Counted from the first letter of the stretch, positions 47,470 to 56,783 are shown. The stretch: 64,000 nt of DNA from Serratia quinivorans (GCA_900457075.1 UGYN01000002.1:3968001-4032000); one strand, 5' to 3'. Translations and numbers: made by a program. Notes: generated from the sequence alone by a model not told the origin.

Positions 47470-48182
47470 AAAAATTAATGATTTTACTGATGTTGATCGC
47501 CACCCCTGTCTGGGCCGCTGCCCCATTTACTCCGGAACAGGAAGTCCGCATTAAAGAGCTGATCCGCGAAACGCTGGTGTCGAACCCGGATATTCTGGCG
47601 CAGGCGGTCGATGCCTGGCAGCAGCAAACCGCCGGCCAGCAAATCAGCCAGGCGATCAAGCAAAACGCCAAAGCCCTGTATGAAGACCCGGCCAGCCCAC
47701 GTCTGGGGGCGGCCAACGCCAAACTGACGCTGGTGACCTTTACCGATTACAACTGTCCGTACTGCAAGCGTTTTGATCCGATGCTGGAGAAGATCGTCAA
47801 ACAATATCCGGACGTCGCGTTGGTGGTGAAATTATTGCCGTTCAAAGGCGAAAGCTCGGTCAGTTCGGCACGGGTGGCCTTGACTGCCTGGCAGCAGCAT
47901 CCGGACCAGTTTTGGGCGTTGCACCAGCGGCTGATGGCGAAAAAAGGTTTCCACGACACCGCCAGCATTGCCGCTGCTCAGCAGAAAACCGGAGTGAAAG
48001 AAGTGGCACCCAGTGAGCTGAGCATGACCACGCTGCGCACCAACATGGAGCTGGCAGAAAAATTGGGCGTGCAGGGGACGCCGGCAACGCTGATCGGCGA
48101 TCAGATGTTGCCGGGGGCAGTGTCTTACGAGGAGCTGGAGGCGATGGTGAAACAGCAATTGGCGAAGGTCAAAAATGGCTAG
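47466..48182 (+). CDS. scsC: ScsC, periplasmic DsbA-like disulfide isomerase
   Basis: 238 residues; signal peptide cleaved near PVWAAA. An N-terminal helical oligomerisation region (EVRIKELIRETLVSNPDILA) precedes the thioredoxin domain with CPYC (Cys97, Cys100) in FTDYNCPYCKRF and cis-Pro in VQGTPATLIGD. The N-terminal stalk suggests an isomerase/copper-binding form (trimeric in some relatives) rather than a monomeric oxidase. Overlaps scsD by eight bases. Confidence 0.92.
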   Translation: MKKLMILLMLIATPVWAAAPFTPEQEVRIKELIRETLVSNPDILAQAVDAWQQQTAGQQISQAIKQNAKALYEDPASPRLGAANAKLTLVTFTDYNCPYCKRFDPMLEKIVKQYPDVALVVKLLPFKGESSVSSARVALTAWQQHPDQFWALHQRLMAKKGFHDTASIAAAQQKTGVKEVAPSELSMTTLRTNMELAEKLGVQGTPATLIGDQMLPGAVSYEELEAMVKQQLAKVKNG

Positions 48183-48675
48183 GCTGCGGCGTTGGGCGCG
48201 GGAGCTGCTGATCCTGCTGTTGATTGTCCTGGTGGCGGCGTTCGGCATGGACTGGCTGCGTGCACCGCAGGCTCCGCCAGCCTTCGATTCGCAGCTCCTG
48301 ACGACGCTGAGTGGTGAGCAGGTGTCACTGGCACAGCTCAGTCAGGATAAACCCTTGCTGGTTTATTTCTGGGCCAGCTGGTGCGGTGTTTGCCGCTTCA
48401 CCACGCCCTATGTTGCCAGACTGGTCGGCGAGGGGGACAACGTGCTGACCGTAGCGCTGCGCTCCGGTGACGATGCTCAGGTGGAGAGGTGGCTGGCAGG
48501 TAAGAGGATGACCTTGCCGGTGGTTAACGACCCGCGTGGCGAACTGTCGGCGCAGTGGCAAATCGGCGTTACCCCGACGCTGGTGATTATCTCCAAAGGC
48601 CAGGTGGTGCAGAGCACCACCGGCTGGACCAGCTATTGGGGCATGAAGCTGCGGCTGTGGTGGGCCGGGCTGTAA
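48175..48675 (+). CDS. scsD: ScsD, membrane-anchored TlpA-like thiol protein
   Basis: 166 residues: basic N-terminus, one membrane anchor (residues 11-27) and a periplasmic thioredoxin fold with FWASWCGVCRF (Cys70, Cys73) and GVTPTLVIISKG. Fourth member of scsABCD. Convergent with the MocR gene, 8 bp apart, with no evident terminator between. Confidence 0.9.
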   Translation: MARLRRWARELLILLLIVLVAAFGMDWLRAPQAPPAFDSQLLTTLSGEQVSLAQLSQDKPLLVYFWASWCGVCRFTTPYVARLVGEGDNVLTVALRSGDDAQVERWLAGKRMTLPVVNDPRGELSAQWQIGVTPTLVIISKGQVVQSTTGWTSYWGMKLRLWWAGL

Positions 48676-48683
48676 TCACCGGT

Positions 48684-50142
48684 TTATTCTGAATCTATCA
48701 CCTGACTAATCGCCCGGCACAGCCGGGCGATACCTTCTTCAATCAGCGGCGGCGTGTTGGCGGCGAAATTCAATCGCAGGCCGTGCGCGCCACGCTGTTC
48801 CTCGGCATAAAAACACTCTCCGCGTGCAAAAGTCACGCCTTGTCGCCAGGCCACCGGCATCAGTGCTTCGGTGCTAACGGCGGCGGGCAGCGTCAGCCAG
48901 ATAAACAACCCGCCCTCCGGCGTTTCAAACCGGCAGCCTGGCGGCAGTTGCTGCTGTAATGCGGCGACCATCACATCCCGGTGCTGGCGATAGACTCGTC
49001 CGGCACGCCGCAGTTGCTTGTCGTAGCGCCCGATGGTGACGAAGGCGTCCAGCGCGCGCTGGATCAGATTGGAACTGGTAAAACTGTCGACGTGTTTCAA
49101 TCGGGCGATGCGTTGATAGTGTTCGCTGTCCGCCACCAGATAGCCGATGCGCATGCTGGGCAACAGCATTTTGGAAAATGTGCTGACATAAATCACCGCC
49201 CCCGGCTGCGCAAGCGCCCGCAGCGAGGGCAATTGCTTGCCGTTGTAGCGCAAATCGCCGACAAAATCGTCCTCGAGGATCACCACCCCGGCATGCTGAG
49301 CCAGTGCCAACAGGCGACGCCGCCGGGCTTCACTCATGCAGCGACCGGTAGGGTTATGGAAATTGGGTATGGTGTAAATCAGCTTCGGCCGGTGTTTTTT
49401 CCAGCAGGGCGGGCAGTTGGTCAACCAGCATGCCGTGCCGATCGCTGGGAATGGTGACGATATTGATGCGGTGCAGGCGCAGTAGCCCCAGGGCTTCGGC
49501 GTAGGTCGGCTGTTCGACGATCACCGTATCGCCCGGCTCCAGCAGGCTTTGCACAATCAGGCTGATGGCGTGTTGTGAACCGTTGGTGATCAGTAATTGT
49601 TCCGCATGGGTTGGAATGCCCTGCGCGGTGAGGATCCTTCCCAGCGTATCGCGCAGCGGGTAGTAGCCACAGTATTCGCCATAGCTGAAAGCCTCTTCCG
49701 CATGGCGGCTGAGCACCGACAGCAAGATCTTGCGGAACTCTTCCTGTGGGAAAACTTTCGGACTGCCGACACCGGCAGCAAAGTTGATGATGCTGTCCGG
49801 CAGCGGGATATCGGGGTAACCATCCAGCCGTGAGGTCAGGGTGGTAAAACGCTCCGCCGGGAAAGGGACATCGGTTGCCGGTTGTGGCTGTGCGGGCTGT
49901 GCCAGCGGGTGCTGGACATAGGCACCGCTGCCGCGTCGCTGGCGTAAAAAGCCTTTGGCTGCCAATTCGGCATAGGCGTTGTCCACCGTCAACCGGCTGA
50001 CGGCCAATTCGCCGGCAAGCTGGCGCGTGGAGGGCAGTTTGTCACCATCAACAAATACGCCGCTCAGGATTGCCCGCCGCAACGCCTCCTCAATTTGCAG
50101 ATACAGCGGAACATCCTGCTGACGGTCTAACGGAATATGCAT
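48684..50142 (-). CDS. MocR/PdxR-type GntR regulator with aminotransferase-like domain, one frameshift as sequenced
   Basis: N-terminal GntR winged helix (YLQIEEALRRAILSGVFVDG, LPSTRQLAGELAVSRLTVDNAY) joined to a PLP-binding aminotransferase-fold domain (SFSYGEYCGYYPLRDTL, NGSQHAISLI, and the PLP-Lys motif VSTFSKMLLPSMRIGYL). The frame breaks at the T run 49395-49400 (A run on the coding strand): removing one base restores LLEKHRPKLIYTIPNFHNPTG and a 485-residue protein. Divergent from the EamA transporter gene 170 bp away, which it probably controls. Target unknown. Confidence 0.87.
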
Positions 50143-50312
50143 GCAAAATTGGCTCGGTAGTTGGTGGCACTTTTTACTATACCCCATAGCAGCAGGCCTT
50201 CAAGCGGATAAAAGTGGCCTGTATAACATCGGGGGAAAGTGGCTCTGGCGGCAAAATCGCGCGGCGTTAGAATCTCTGCCTGAGTCTATTACCGCCGTTT
50301 TTTGAGGGTGTC

Positions 50313-51308
50313 ATGTCATTACCATCGGGTGTTTCAGTCAGGCCGGTTTTCCCCGGCGCGCGCATTTTACAGGGCAGCAGTCAGGGTTATGTGATTGCCA
50401 TTATCAGCGCCATGTTGCTGGCCTTTACCGCCATTATTATCCGCGTGTTGACGCAGTATTATCACCTGCCGACCTTTGTGCTGGCCTTTTGGCGAGCGGC
50501 ATTGGTGGCGCTGGTTTTATTACCGGCGTTGTTGCTGTTCAAGCCTGAGTGGGCACGCTTACGGCGTTCCCAGATCCCGTTTTATGCCTGTTATGGTCTG
50601 CTGCTGGCGGTATTCAACAGCCTGTGGACGCTGTCGGTGGCGCTGAACGGCGCGTCGGTGGCGACCATCCTGACTTACTGCTCGGTGGGTTTTACCGTCT
50701 TCCTCGGCTGGATGATCTACAGCGAACGCCTGAACCTGCGCCAGTTGGTGGTGATTGTGGTCAGCCTGGGCGGCTGTTTTCTGGTCAGCAACGGTGACAG
50801 CATGGGCAACAGCCATTTCAACCTGCTGGGGTTGTTGGTCGGTATGCTGTCCGGCATCGGTTATACCCTCTACACGCTGGGCGGACGGGTGGCGACTGAA
50901 CGCCATTATCCGGTGTGGAATACCATTTTGTACGTGTTCGGTTTTTCCGCCGTCTATCAGTGGCTGTTCAACATTGCGCTGACGTTATACCCGCTGGCGG
51001 CATTCCACGGCATGACCGGTTCTTTGTGGTTCCTTTCCGAGGGCGTTCAGGGCATCGAGTGGCGCGGTTGGTTGTTGCTGTTGACGCTGGCCGCAGGCCC
51101 GACGCTGTTGGGGTTTGGTTTGTACAACATCAGCCTGAAAACCCTGCCGCTGGCGGTAGCGAACCTGATTTTGTCGCTGGAGTTGGTGTTCACGGCGGTG
51201 ATCGCCTATTTCCTGCTGGGGGAAAACATGAACTCGTTACAACTGCTCGGCAGCGCCCTGGTGATGGGCGGGGTGCTGATGTTGAAAAACAAGACGGCCG
51301 AGGCCTGA
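50313..51308 (+). CDS. EamA/RhaT-family DMT transporter
   Basis: 331 residues, about ten membrane segments in two EamA repeats (first AIISAMLLAFTAIIIRVL to GGCFLVSN; second LLGLLVGMLSGIGYTLYTLGG to GGVLMLKN). GAGGGTGTC precedes the ATG. Such permeases export amino acids or other metabolites; the substrate cannot be read from sequence. Paired divergently with the MocR-type regulator, a common arrangement for metabolite exporters. Confidence 0.85.
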   Translation: MSLPSGVSVRPVFPGARILQGSSQGYVIAIISAMLLAFTAIIIRVLTQYYHLPTFVLAFWRAALVALVLLPALLLFKPEWARLRRSQIPFYACYGLLLAVFNSLWTLSVALNGASVATILTYCSVGFTVFLGWMIYSERLNLRQLVVIVVSLGGCFLVSNGDSMGNSHFNLLGLLVGMLSGIGYTLYTLGGRVATERHYPVWNTILYVFGFSAVYQWLFNIALTLYPLAAFHGMTGSLWFLSEGVQGIEWRGWLLLLTLAAGPTLLGFGLYNISLKTLPLAVANLILSLELVFTAVIAYFLLGENMNSLQLLGSALVMGGVLMLKNKTAEA

Positions 51309-51342
51309 TTTGTTAGCATTATGCCGAGATTTGGAGGCAATA

Positions 51343-51384
51343 ATGACCAATAACCCAAGATTAAAACGGGCGTTAATCGCTTAG
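51343..51384 (+). CDS. 13-codon leader ORF upstream of the CatB-like gene
   Basis: ATG at 51343 behind TTGGAGGCAATA, a better ribosome binding site than that of the downstream acetyltransferase. It encodes MTNNPRLKRALIA and ends at a TAG three bases before the first of two overlapping hairpins. Size, position and structure are those of a regulatory leader peptide. No known leader of this sequence recalled. Confidence 0.5.
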   Translation: MTNNPRLKRALIA

Positions 51385-51387
51385 TCC

Positions 51388-51436
51388 GGCAGTGTTTTGC
51401 GACCAAAAAACACTGCCACAGACTTTAGGCTGTGGC
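51388..51436 (+). promoter_or_regulatory. Two overlapping, mutually exclusive hairpins in the leader of the CatB-like gene
   Basis: Hairpin 1: GGCAGTGTTTT (51388-51398) with AAAACACTGCC (51407-51417), 11 bp. Hairpin 2: GCCACAG (51415-51421) with CTGTGGC (51430-51436), 7 bp. Bases 51415-51417 belong to both, so they compete. No T run follows either one, so translational rather than transcriptional attenuation would be expected. Confidence 0.55.
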
Positions 51437-51463
51437 TCTTGCAATGAATATAGAGAAAGCGCC

Positions 51464-52093
51464 ATGACTGAAAAACACTGGTCAAAAACAGAACTGCTGC
51501 ACCAAACGGTGACCAACCCCAATATTATCGTCAAAGGGACCCACAGCTATTACAGCGACTACCTGGATGACGGCTTTGAACGCTCCGTGGTGCGTTATTT
51601 GCACGGGGACGAGGTCAGCCAACAGTGGCAGCCGCTAGGGGCGATAGACCAATTGCTGATCGGCGATTATGTCTGCATTGCCGCCGAGGCCGTGATCCTG
51701 ATGGGGGGGAATCATACTCACCGTGCCGATTGGTTCTGCCTGTATCCGATGATGGAAAGCATTCTGGCTTCCTATCAGCCGAGGGGCGATACCCGGTTGG
51801 GCGACGGCTGTTGGATCGGGATGCGGGCGATGCTGATGCCGGGTGTGAGCATTGGGGAAGGGGCGATAGTGGCTGCAGGCAGTATTGTGACCAAGGATGT
51901 TGAACCTTACACCATCGTGGGCGGCAATCCGGCACGGCCAATCAAGCTGCGGTTTAGCCCGCAGACCATCGCCCGGTTATTGGCTTTGCGTATTTATGAT
52001 TTGTCGGCGGAAGATTTTGCCCGCGTGCAGCCCTTGCTGGCCGATGATGATATTGCGGCCCTGGAACGGGCGATAGCTGAAATTAAGCGTTAA
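51464..52093 (+). CDS. CatB/Vat-type hexapeptide acetyltransferase
   Basis: 209 residues from the ATG at 51464 (an in-frame start at 51392 lies inside the leader hairpin and is rejected). Left-handed beta-helix family: LLIGDYVCIAAEAVILMGGNH with the catalytic-type His in GGNHTHR, a loop WFCLYPMMES, then hexapeptide repeats RLGDGCWIGMRAMLMPGVSI and VGGNPARPIKLRF. Type B chloramphenicol and streptogramin acetyltransferases belong here, but many chromosomal members have no known drug substrate. A leader ORF with competing hairpins precedes it, which would fit inducible control. Confidence 0.8.
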   Translation: MTEKHWSKTELLHQTVTNPNIIVKGTHSYYSDYLDDGFERSVVRYLHGDEVSQQWQPLGAIDQLLIGDYVCIAAEAVILMGGNHTHRADWFCLYPMMESILASYQPRGDTRLGDGCWIGMRAMLMPGVSIGEGAIVAAGSIVTKDVEPYTIVGGNPARPIKLRFSPQTIARLLALRIYDLSAEDFARVQPLLADDDIAALERAIAEIKR

Positions 52094-52098
52094 ATGAA

Positions 52099-52312
52099 AA
52101 GGGCGGGAATAACCCGTAATGCCGGTCAGTTAAGCAAAGTTCTGAATAATAATGTACGACTTTGCTAAAGTGATAGTCCCCCTCTCCAGAGGGAGAGGGC
52201 CGGGGTGAGGGGCTTTTGCGTCAATATGTATCCCCTCACCCTAACCCTCTCCCAAAGGAGAGGGAACAATACACCTTAACTGACAAGCATTACGGGAATA
52301 ACCCCGCCCTTT
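52099..52312. repeat. 214-bp palindromic intergenic repeat element
   Basis: Outer arms GGGCGGGAATAACCCGTAAT (from 52101) and ATTACGGGAATAACCCCGCCC (52289-52309) are inverted copies, continuing inwards as GTCAGTTAAG/CTTAACTGAC. Inner arms are CCCTCTCC/GGGAGAGGG with GGGGTGAGGGG and CCCCTCACCC. The centre is AT-richer. It fills the whole gap between the CatB-like gene and tctA. Its shape is that of a non-autonomous MITE-like or long REP-type element; transcribed, it would fold into a long hairpin and could terminate both convergent genes. Confidence 0.75.
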
Positions 52313-52315
52313 GAC

Positions 52316-53833
52316 TTATTCGGCCTTGGCCGCTTCCACCGTTTGGCGACGTTTGCGCACTATGCGCAACACCAGCGGCAGTACCAGCACGGCTACCGCC
52401 AATACCAGCAAGGTTTGCGCGATGCTGCTGCTCCACAGGATGCCAAACTGTCCGTTGCTGATAGACAGCGCGCGGCGCAGGTTCTGCTCCAGCATCTCTC
52501 CCAACACGAAGCCCAGGATCAACGGCGACATCGGGAAGTGCATTTTCCTCAGGATGTAGCCAAACACCCCTAGTCCGACCATCAACAGCAGGTCAAAGGT
52601 GGTGCTGTGCACCGCATAAACACCGACCGCCGACACTGCGGCAATCGCCGGTACCAGGAACCACAGCGGAATGGTCAGCATGCGGGTGAACAGACCAACC
52701 AACGGCAGGTTCATAATCAACAAAATGACGTTGGCAATCAGCAGTGCGGCGATCAGCCCCCAGACAATATCCGGCTGTTCGGTGAACATCGCCGGGCCAG
52801 GTGTGATGTTGTACAGCGTCAGTGCGCCCATCATCACTGCCGTGGTACCGGAACCCGGCACGCCCAGCGTCAGCATCGGAATGAACGAGCCGCAGGCCGA
52901 AGCGTTATTGGCCGCCTCAGGAGCCGCCACGCCGCGAATATCCCCTTTACCGAAGGTGTCGCTGTTGCCGCTGATTTTCTTTTCGGTCATATAGGTGAGC
53001 GCACTGGCGATGGTGGCACCCGCGCCCGGCAAAATGCCGACGAAGAAACCGATCACCGAAGAGCGCAGCGTGGGGCCAACGCATTCGGCAGCCTCTTTGC
53101 GATTAAACAGTAAGCGACCGGTTTTGCGCACCAGCTTCTGCCCGGTACTGGTACTTTCCAGCATCAACAAAATTTCACTGACCGAGAACAGGCCGATCAC
53201 CACCACGATAAACTGCACGCCGTCGGAGAGATGAACGCTGTCGAAGGTGAAGCGATAAACGCCGGTGTTGGCATCGACCCCGACCGTCGCCAGCCCCAGG
53301 CCAATCAGCGCCGCCAGCAGCGACTTCAGCGGGTTCTGGCTCATCATGCTGCCCAGGCAGGCGATGGCGAACACCATCAGGGCAAAATATTCCGCCGGGC
53401 CGAACGCCAGCGACCAGCGTGCCAGCAGCGGGGCGAACAGGATAATGCCGCCGATGGCGATCATTGAACCGACGAAAGAGCTGACCGCCGAGATCGACAG
53501 TGCCACACCGGCACGCCCCTGTTGCGCCATCGGATAGCCGTCCAGGGCCGTCATGATCGCCGCCGCGTCACCCGGCACGTTGAGCAGGATCGAGGAGATA
53601 CGACCGCCGTATTCGCAGCCGATATACACCGTCGCCAGCAGGATCAACGCGGACTCGGCCGGCAGTTTGAGAGCGAACGCCAATGGCAGCAAAATAGCCA
53701 CGCCGTTGATCGGCCCCAACCCCGGCAGCAGGCCGACAATGGTGCCAACGAAGCAGCCGATCAGGGCGATAATCAGGTTCTGTGGCACCAATGCCACTTC
53801 GAACCCTTGAGACAAATACATCCAGGTTTCCAT
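52316..53833 (-). CDS. tctA: Tripartite tricarboxylate transporter large permease TctA
   Basis: 505 residues from the ATG at 53833 (METWMYLSQGFEVAL), the usual family start; an upstream in-frame start at 53857 overlaps tctB and is less likely. About twelve membrane segments with TctA motifs GLLPGLGPINGVAILLPL and the second repeat GILPGAGATIASALTY, plus GVPGSGTTAVMMGAL. Sodium/proton-driven uptake of citrate-type tricarboxylates, with TctB and the binding protein TctC. Confidence 0.95.
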   Translation of the reverse strand: METWMYLSQGFEVALVPQNLIIALIGCFVGTIVGLLPGLGPINGVAILLPLAFALKLPAESALILLATVYIGCEYGGRISSILLNVPGDAAAIMTALDGYPMAQQGRAGVALSISAVSSFVGSMIAIGGIILFAPLLARWSLAFGPAEYFALMVFAIACLGSMMSQNPLKSLLAALIGLGLATVGVDANTGVYRFTFDSVHLSDGVQFIVVVIGLFSVSEILLMLESTSTGQKLVRKTGRLLFNRKEAAECVGPTLRSSVIGFFVGILPGAGATIASALTYMTEKKISGNSDTFGKGDIRGVAAPEAANNASACGSFIPMLTLGVPGSGTTAVMMGALTLYNITPGPAMFTEQPDIVWGLIAALLIANVILLIMNLPLVGLFTRMLTIPLWFLVPAIAAVSAVGVYAVHSTTFDLLLMVGLGVFGYILRKMHFPMSPLILGFVLGEMLEQNLRRALSISNGQFGILWSSSIAQTLLVLAVAVLVLPLVLRIVRKRRQTVEAAKAE

Positions 53834-53844
53834 CGTCGCCCCCG

Positions 53845-54276
53845 TTAGCTCAGCCAAACGCCGAGTGGCAGTGTCACATCAAGTAAGCGGTCAAAGGCGT
53901 AATACAGCGCCACGCCCATCACCACGCCGGACACCAATGCCGCTTTCAGGCTGGCCTGGAACAGCAGGCCAATGCTGAAGGTCAGCAGTGCGGTTGCCAG
54001 CGGGAAGCCCAGCCATTCGAAGCCCCAGGCGTACAGCACCAGCGTAATGACCAGCACCAGCAGGCGTTGCATCACCTTGTTATGCGGCCATTCAACCACC
54101 TGCGGCTTGTTCAGCAGCAGTAACGCCGCGCACAGCGCCATCAGGCTGAGAATCGCCAGCGGGAAGGGACGGGGCCCCAGCGGTTCGTAGCTGTATTCGC
54201 TCTGAATACCCCAGCCGATAAACAGGCCGCCAATGCACAGCAGCAGCCAGAAACCGGCGAAAATGCGATCGCTCAT
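53845..54276 (-). CDS. tctB: Tripartite tricarboxylate transporter small subunit TctB
   Basis: 143 residues with four membrane segments (DRIFAGFWLLLCIGGLFIG start; C-terminal LVSGVVMGVALYYAFDRLLD). Typical length and position for TctB. CGGAGGCTACC precedes the ATG; 12 bp after tctC and 11 bp before tctA, so one operon tctCBA. Confidence 0.92.
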   Translation of the reverse strand: MSDRIFAGFWLLLCIGGLFIGWGIQSEYSYEPLGPRPFPLAILSLMALCAALLLLNKPQVVEWPHNKVMQRLLVLVITLVLYAWGFEWLGFPLATALLTFSIGLLFQASLKAALVSGVVMGVALYYAFDRLLDVTLPLGVWLS

Positions 54277-54288
54277 GGTAGCCTCCGG

Positions 54289-55271
54289 TTACTTGGCCAG
54301 GCCGAAAACTTTGGCCTGTTCGCGGTACTGATTGACCTGGTTTTTCACGTAGGCATCCAGTTCTTTGCCGGCCAGGTTGAATTCAAACAGACCACGCAGA
54401 TCGCGCTGTTTTTTTGAACTCGTCGGTTGCCATCATTTTTTGGAAGGTGTCGAGCCACCACTGGTACTCCTCTTCGCTGACCTTCGGGCCAACGTAGAAA
54501 CCGCGGATAATCGGCCATACCAGATTGAAGCCTTGCTCTTTGGCGGTCGGCACATTGGCTAACTGGCCCGGCAGGCGCTGCTCCGAGTACACCGCCAGCA
54601 CGCGAATTTTGTCGCCCTGCAGGTAAGGCACCATTTCGCTCAGATCGCCGGAAACTGCCTGAATGTGGTTGCCGAGCAATGCGGTAACCGGTTCGCCGCC
54701 GCCTTCGAATGCCACGTAACGCATCTTGTGAGGATCGACCCCGACCTCACGCGCCAGCAGGGCGGTTTTCATCCAGTCCTGGCTACCGATCGAGGCACCC
54801 GCGCCGAACACCACGCTGTTCGGATCTTTTTGGAAGGCGTCCATCAGGTCTTTCAGGGTTTTGTATGGCGAGTCGGCACGGACCGCGATCATGCCGTAGT
54901 CGGTACCGACGGCGGCCAGCCATTTCACGTCGTCCACGTTGTAGCGGCCGAATTTCCCTTGTGACAGGTTCAGCAACGAGCCACCGGAGAAGGCGACAAC
55001 CGTGCCGAACTCTGCCGGACGTTGGGCAAACGATGGCGTTGTAGGCTACTGCGCCAACGCCGCCGGGCATGTAGGTAACGCGCATCGGTTTATCGATGGC
55101 TTTGGTTTCCTGCAGCGAAACCTGAATCAGCTTGCAGGTCAGGTCGAACCCTCCGCCGGGCTTGGCAGGGGCGATACATTCGGTGCGTTTCGGTGCTTCG
55201 ACGGCAAAGGCCTGATTGGCTGCCAGCAGCAGGGCGGTGGCGGTCAGAGTGCGGGTGATTATTTTTTTCAT
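54289..55271 (-). CDS. tctC: Periplasmic tricarboxylate-binding protein TctC, two frameshifts as sequenced
   Basis: Starts at the ATG at 55271 (MKKIITRTLTATALLLAAN, signal peptide ending AFAVE). One base too many at 55028-55030 (removal gives YNAIVAQRPAEFGTVVAFSG) and one too many in the T run 54409-54415 (removal gives DEFKKQRDLRGLFEFNLAGK). Reconstructed length 326 residues, ending KVFGLAK. Family stretches CIAPAKPGGGFDLTCKL, YMPGGVGAVAYN and FGAGASIGSQDW are intact. It captures citrate-like ligands for TctAB. Divergent from the 55.6-kb gene and tctDE. Confidence 0.87.
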
Positions 55272-55571
55272 TGCTTTCCCCAAGGTATTTTTCAGTCGGT
55301 GCGGATCCCCGCCGATACGGGTTGCTGGATTGTTAAATCAACAACCTTTCATTTACCTTTCAACCGGCGGAAAAGTTTCCGGGATGTGATACGCATCTCC
55401 TGCCTGGAGTTATAATGTCGTACTGAGTGGCCAAATTGACTGTTGCGCTAACACATGCCACGGGGCAATAACAGCCCGTAAACCTTGCTTAAAGTCTGCG
55501 TAATATCATTTTTGCCTTTTCGACCTTGGGATAAAATGGCTAAAAATAAAATCATGACAGGTGTGCGTTTT
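55272..55571. other. 300-bp regulatory region between tctC and the small unknown gene
   Basis: No supported gene. A TATAAT hexamer lies at 55411-55416 on the plus strand and a TGTGATACGCATCTC stretch (55385-55399) weakly resembles a CRP site. Target region expected for the TctD regulator; no palindrome stands out. Confidence 0.4.
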
Positions 55572-55892
55572 ATGTTTTCATTAGGGAAGTTATTCGGTGG
55601 CAGGGACAGCAATAAAGTTAAATCTATCAAGATGTTGCCGTCGGCGTACGCCGACATTTATGGCGATGAAGGTGAGTGCCGGCTGAAACGTCTGCGCCCG
55701 GAGCTCGGCGTTTTTGAGCTGCATTTCGCCGATCCCAAAGGCGATAAATACGTTTGCCATATGACTGCCTGTATTACCGGCATTGATATTGTTTTTGCTG
55801 CCAATAATCGCTCGGTCTTGGTTTCCCCTCCGTTCACGCCAGCCAAATTGCAGCCGGTGTTGGATATCGCCCTGGCCGATAGAAAAAAATAA
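55572..55892 (+). CDS. Hypothetical protein between tctC and tctD
   Basis: 106 residues if started at the ATG at 55572 (AGGTG 8 bp upstream); an ATG at 55536 would add 12 residues. Soluble, no signal peptide. Opening MFSLGKLFGGRDSNKVKSIK is basic; the rest is mixed alpha/beta with two Cys (GECRLKRL, YVCHMTACITG). No family recognised. It lies in the divergent gap of the tct locus, on the same strand as tctDE and 216 bp before tctD, so it may be unrelated to citrate uptake. Confidence 0.6.
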   Translation: MFSLGKLFGGRDSNKVKSIKMLPSAYADIYGDEGECRLKRLRPELGVFELHFADPKGDKYVCHMTACITGIDIVFAANNRSVLVSPPFTPAKLQPVLDIALADRKK

Positions 55893-56108
55893 CGGCGAAC
55901 CAACGCAATAAACCGCAGTTGCTGGCCGACTGTGGTTTATTCCATGTTGCAATTGTGCCCCAGCTCCCAAAACTGGCCCGGCGTAACTCTTCTTTCCCCG
56001 CGTTTTCCATGCCATCCTGCTGTTATAAATATGTTAATTGGCCGTCATCCTGGCCTGGTGGTTATTTCACCTAGGGCATAGGCATAGATAAATCAATGGA
56101 ATGGAAAT

Positions 56109-56783
56109 ATGCGTCTGTTATTGGTTGAAGACCATCCCGAGTTATCCCACTGGCTGCAAAAGGCGCTGACCGGCGTCGGTTTTGCTGTCGACGTCGCTCC
56201 GGACGGGCTGGCGGCCGACCACATGTTGTTAAACGAGAGCTATGCGCTGGTGGTACTGGATGTAGCGCTGCCGCGGCTGAATGGTCTGGAACTGTTGGCC
56301 CGGCTGCGCAAGCGCGGGCAGGATTTGCCGGTGCTGTTGCTGACGGCCAGAACCGACGTTGCCGATCGCGTCAAAGGGCTGAATCTGGGGGCCGACGATT
56401 ACCTGACCAAACCGTTCGAACTCGATGAATTGGAAGCGCGTATTCGGGCATTGCTGCGCCGCAGCGTCGGCGTCACCCAGCAGGCGCTGCAGTATGGTGC
56501 GCTGACCTATCACGATGAAGGTTATTTCCAACTCGACGACAAACCGCTGCAGTTGACGCCCCGAGAGTTGGCGGTGCTGACCGCCTTGATCCACCGGCGT
56601 GGCCGCCCGGTTGCCAAACAGCAGCTGTTTGAACAGGTATTTACCCTGTCTGATGAAGCCAACCCGGAAAGCATCGAACTCTACGTTCATCGGCTGCGGA
56701 AAAAGCTGCAGGGCAGCAATGTGGCGATCATCACCCTGCGTGGTCTGGGCTACAGCCTGGAGCTTTGCAATGAGGTGGTTTAA
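56109..56783 (+). CDS. tctD: Response regulator TctD (OmpR family)
   Basis: 224 residues. Receiver domain with phospho-acceptor Asp in VVLDVALPRLNG, acidic pair in VEDHPE and Lys in YLTKPFELDEL. A C-terminal OmpR-type winged helix follows (LTPRELAVLTALIHRRGRPV, ESIELYVHRLRKKL, ITLRGLGYSLEL). Next to tctE and divergent from tctCBA, so it should activate the citrate transporter as in Salmonella. Overlaps tctE by 14 bases. Confidence 0.92.
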   Translation: MRLLLVEDHPELSHWLQKALTGVGFAVDVAPDGLAADHMLLNESYALVVLDVALPRLNGLELLARLRKRGQDLPVLLLTARTDVADRVKGLNLGADDYLTKPFELDELEARIRALLRRSVGVTQQALQYGALTYHDEGYFQLDDKPLQLTPRELAVLTALIHRRGRPVAKQQLFEQVFTLSDEANPESIELYVHRLRKKLQGSNVAIITLRGLGYSLELCNEVV

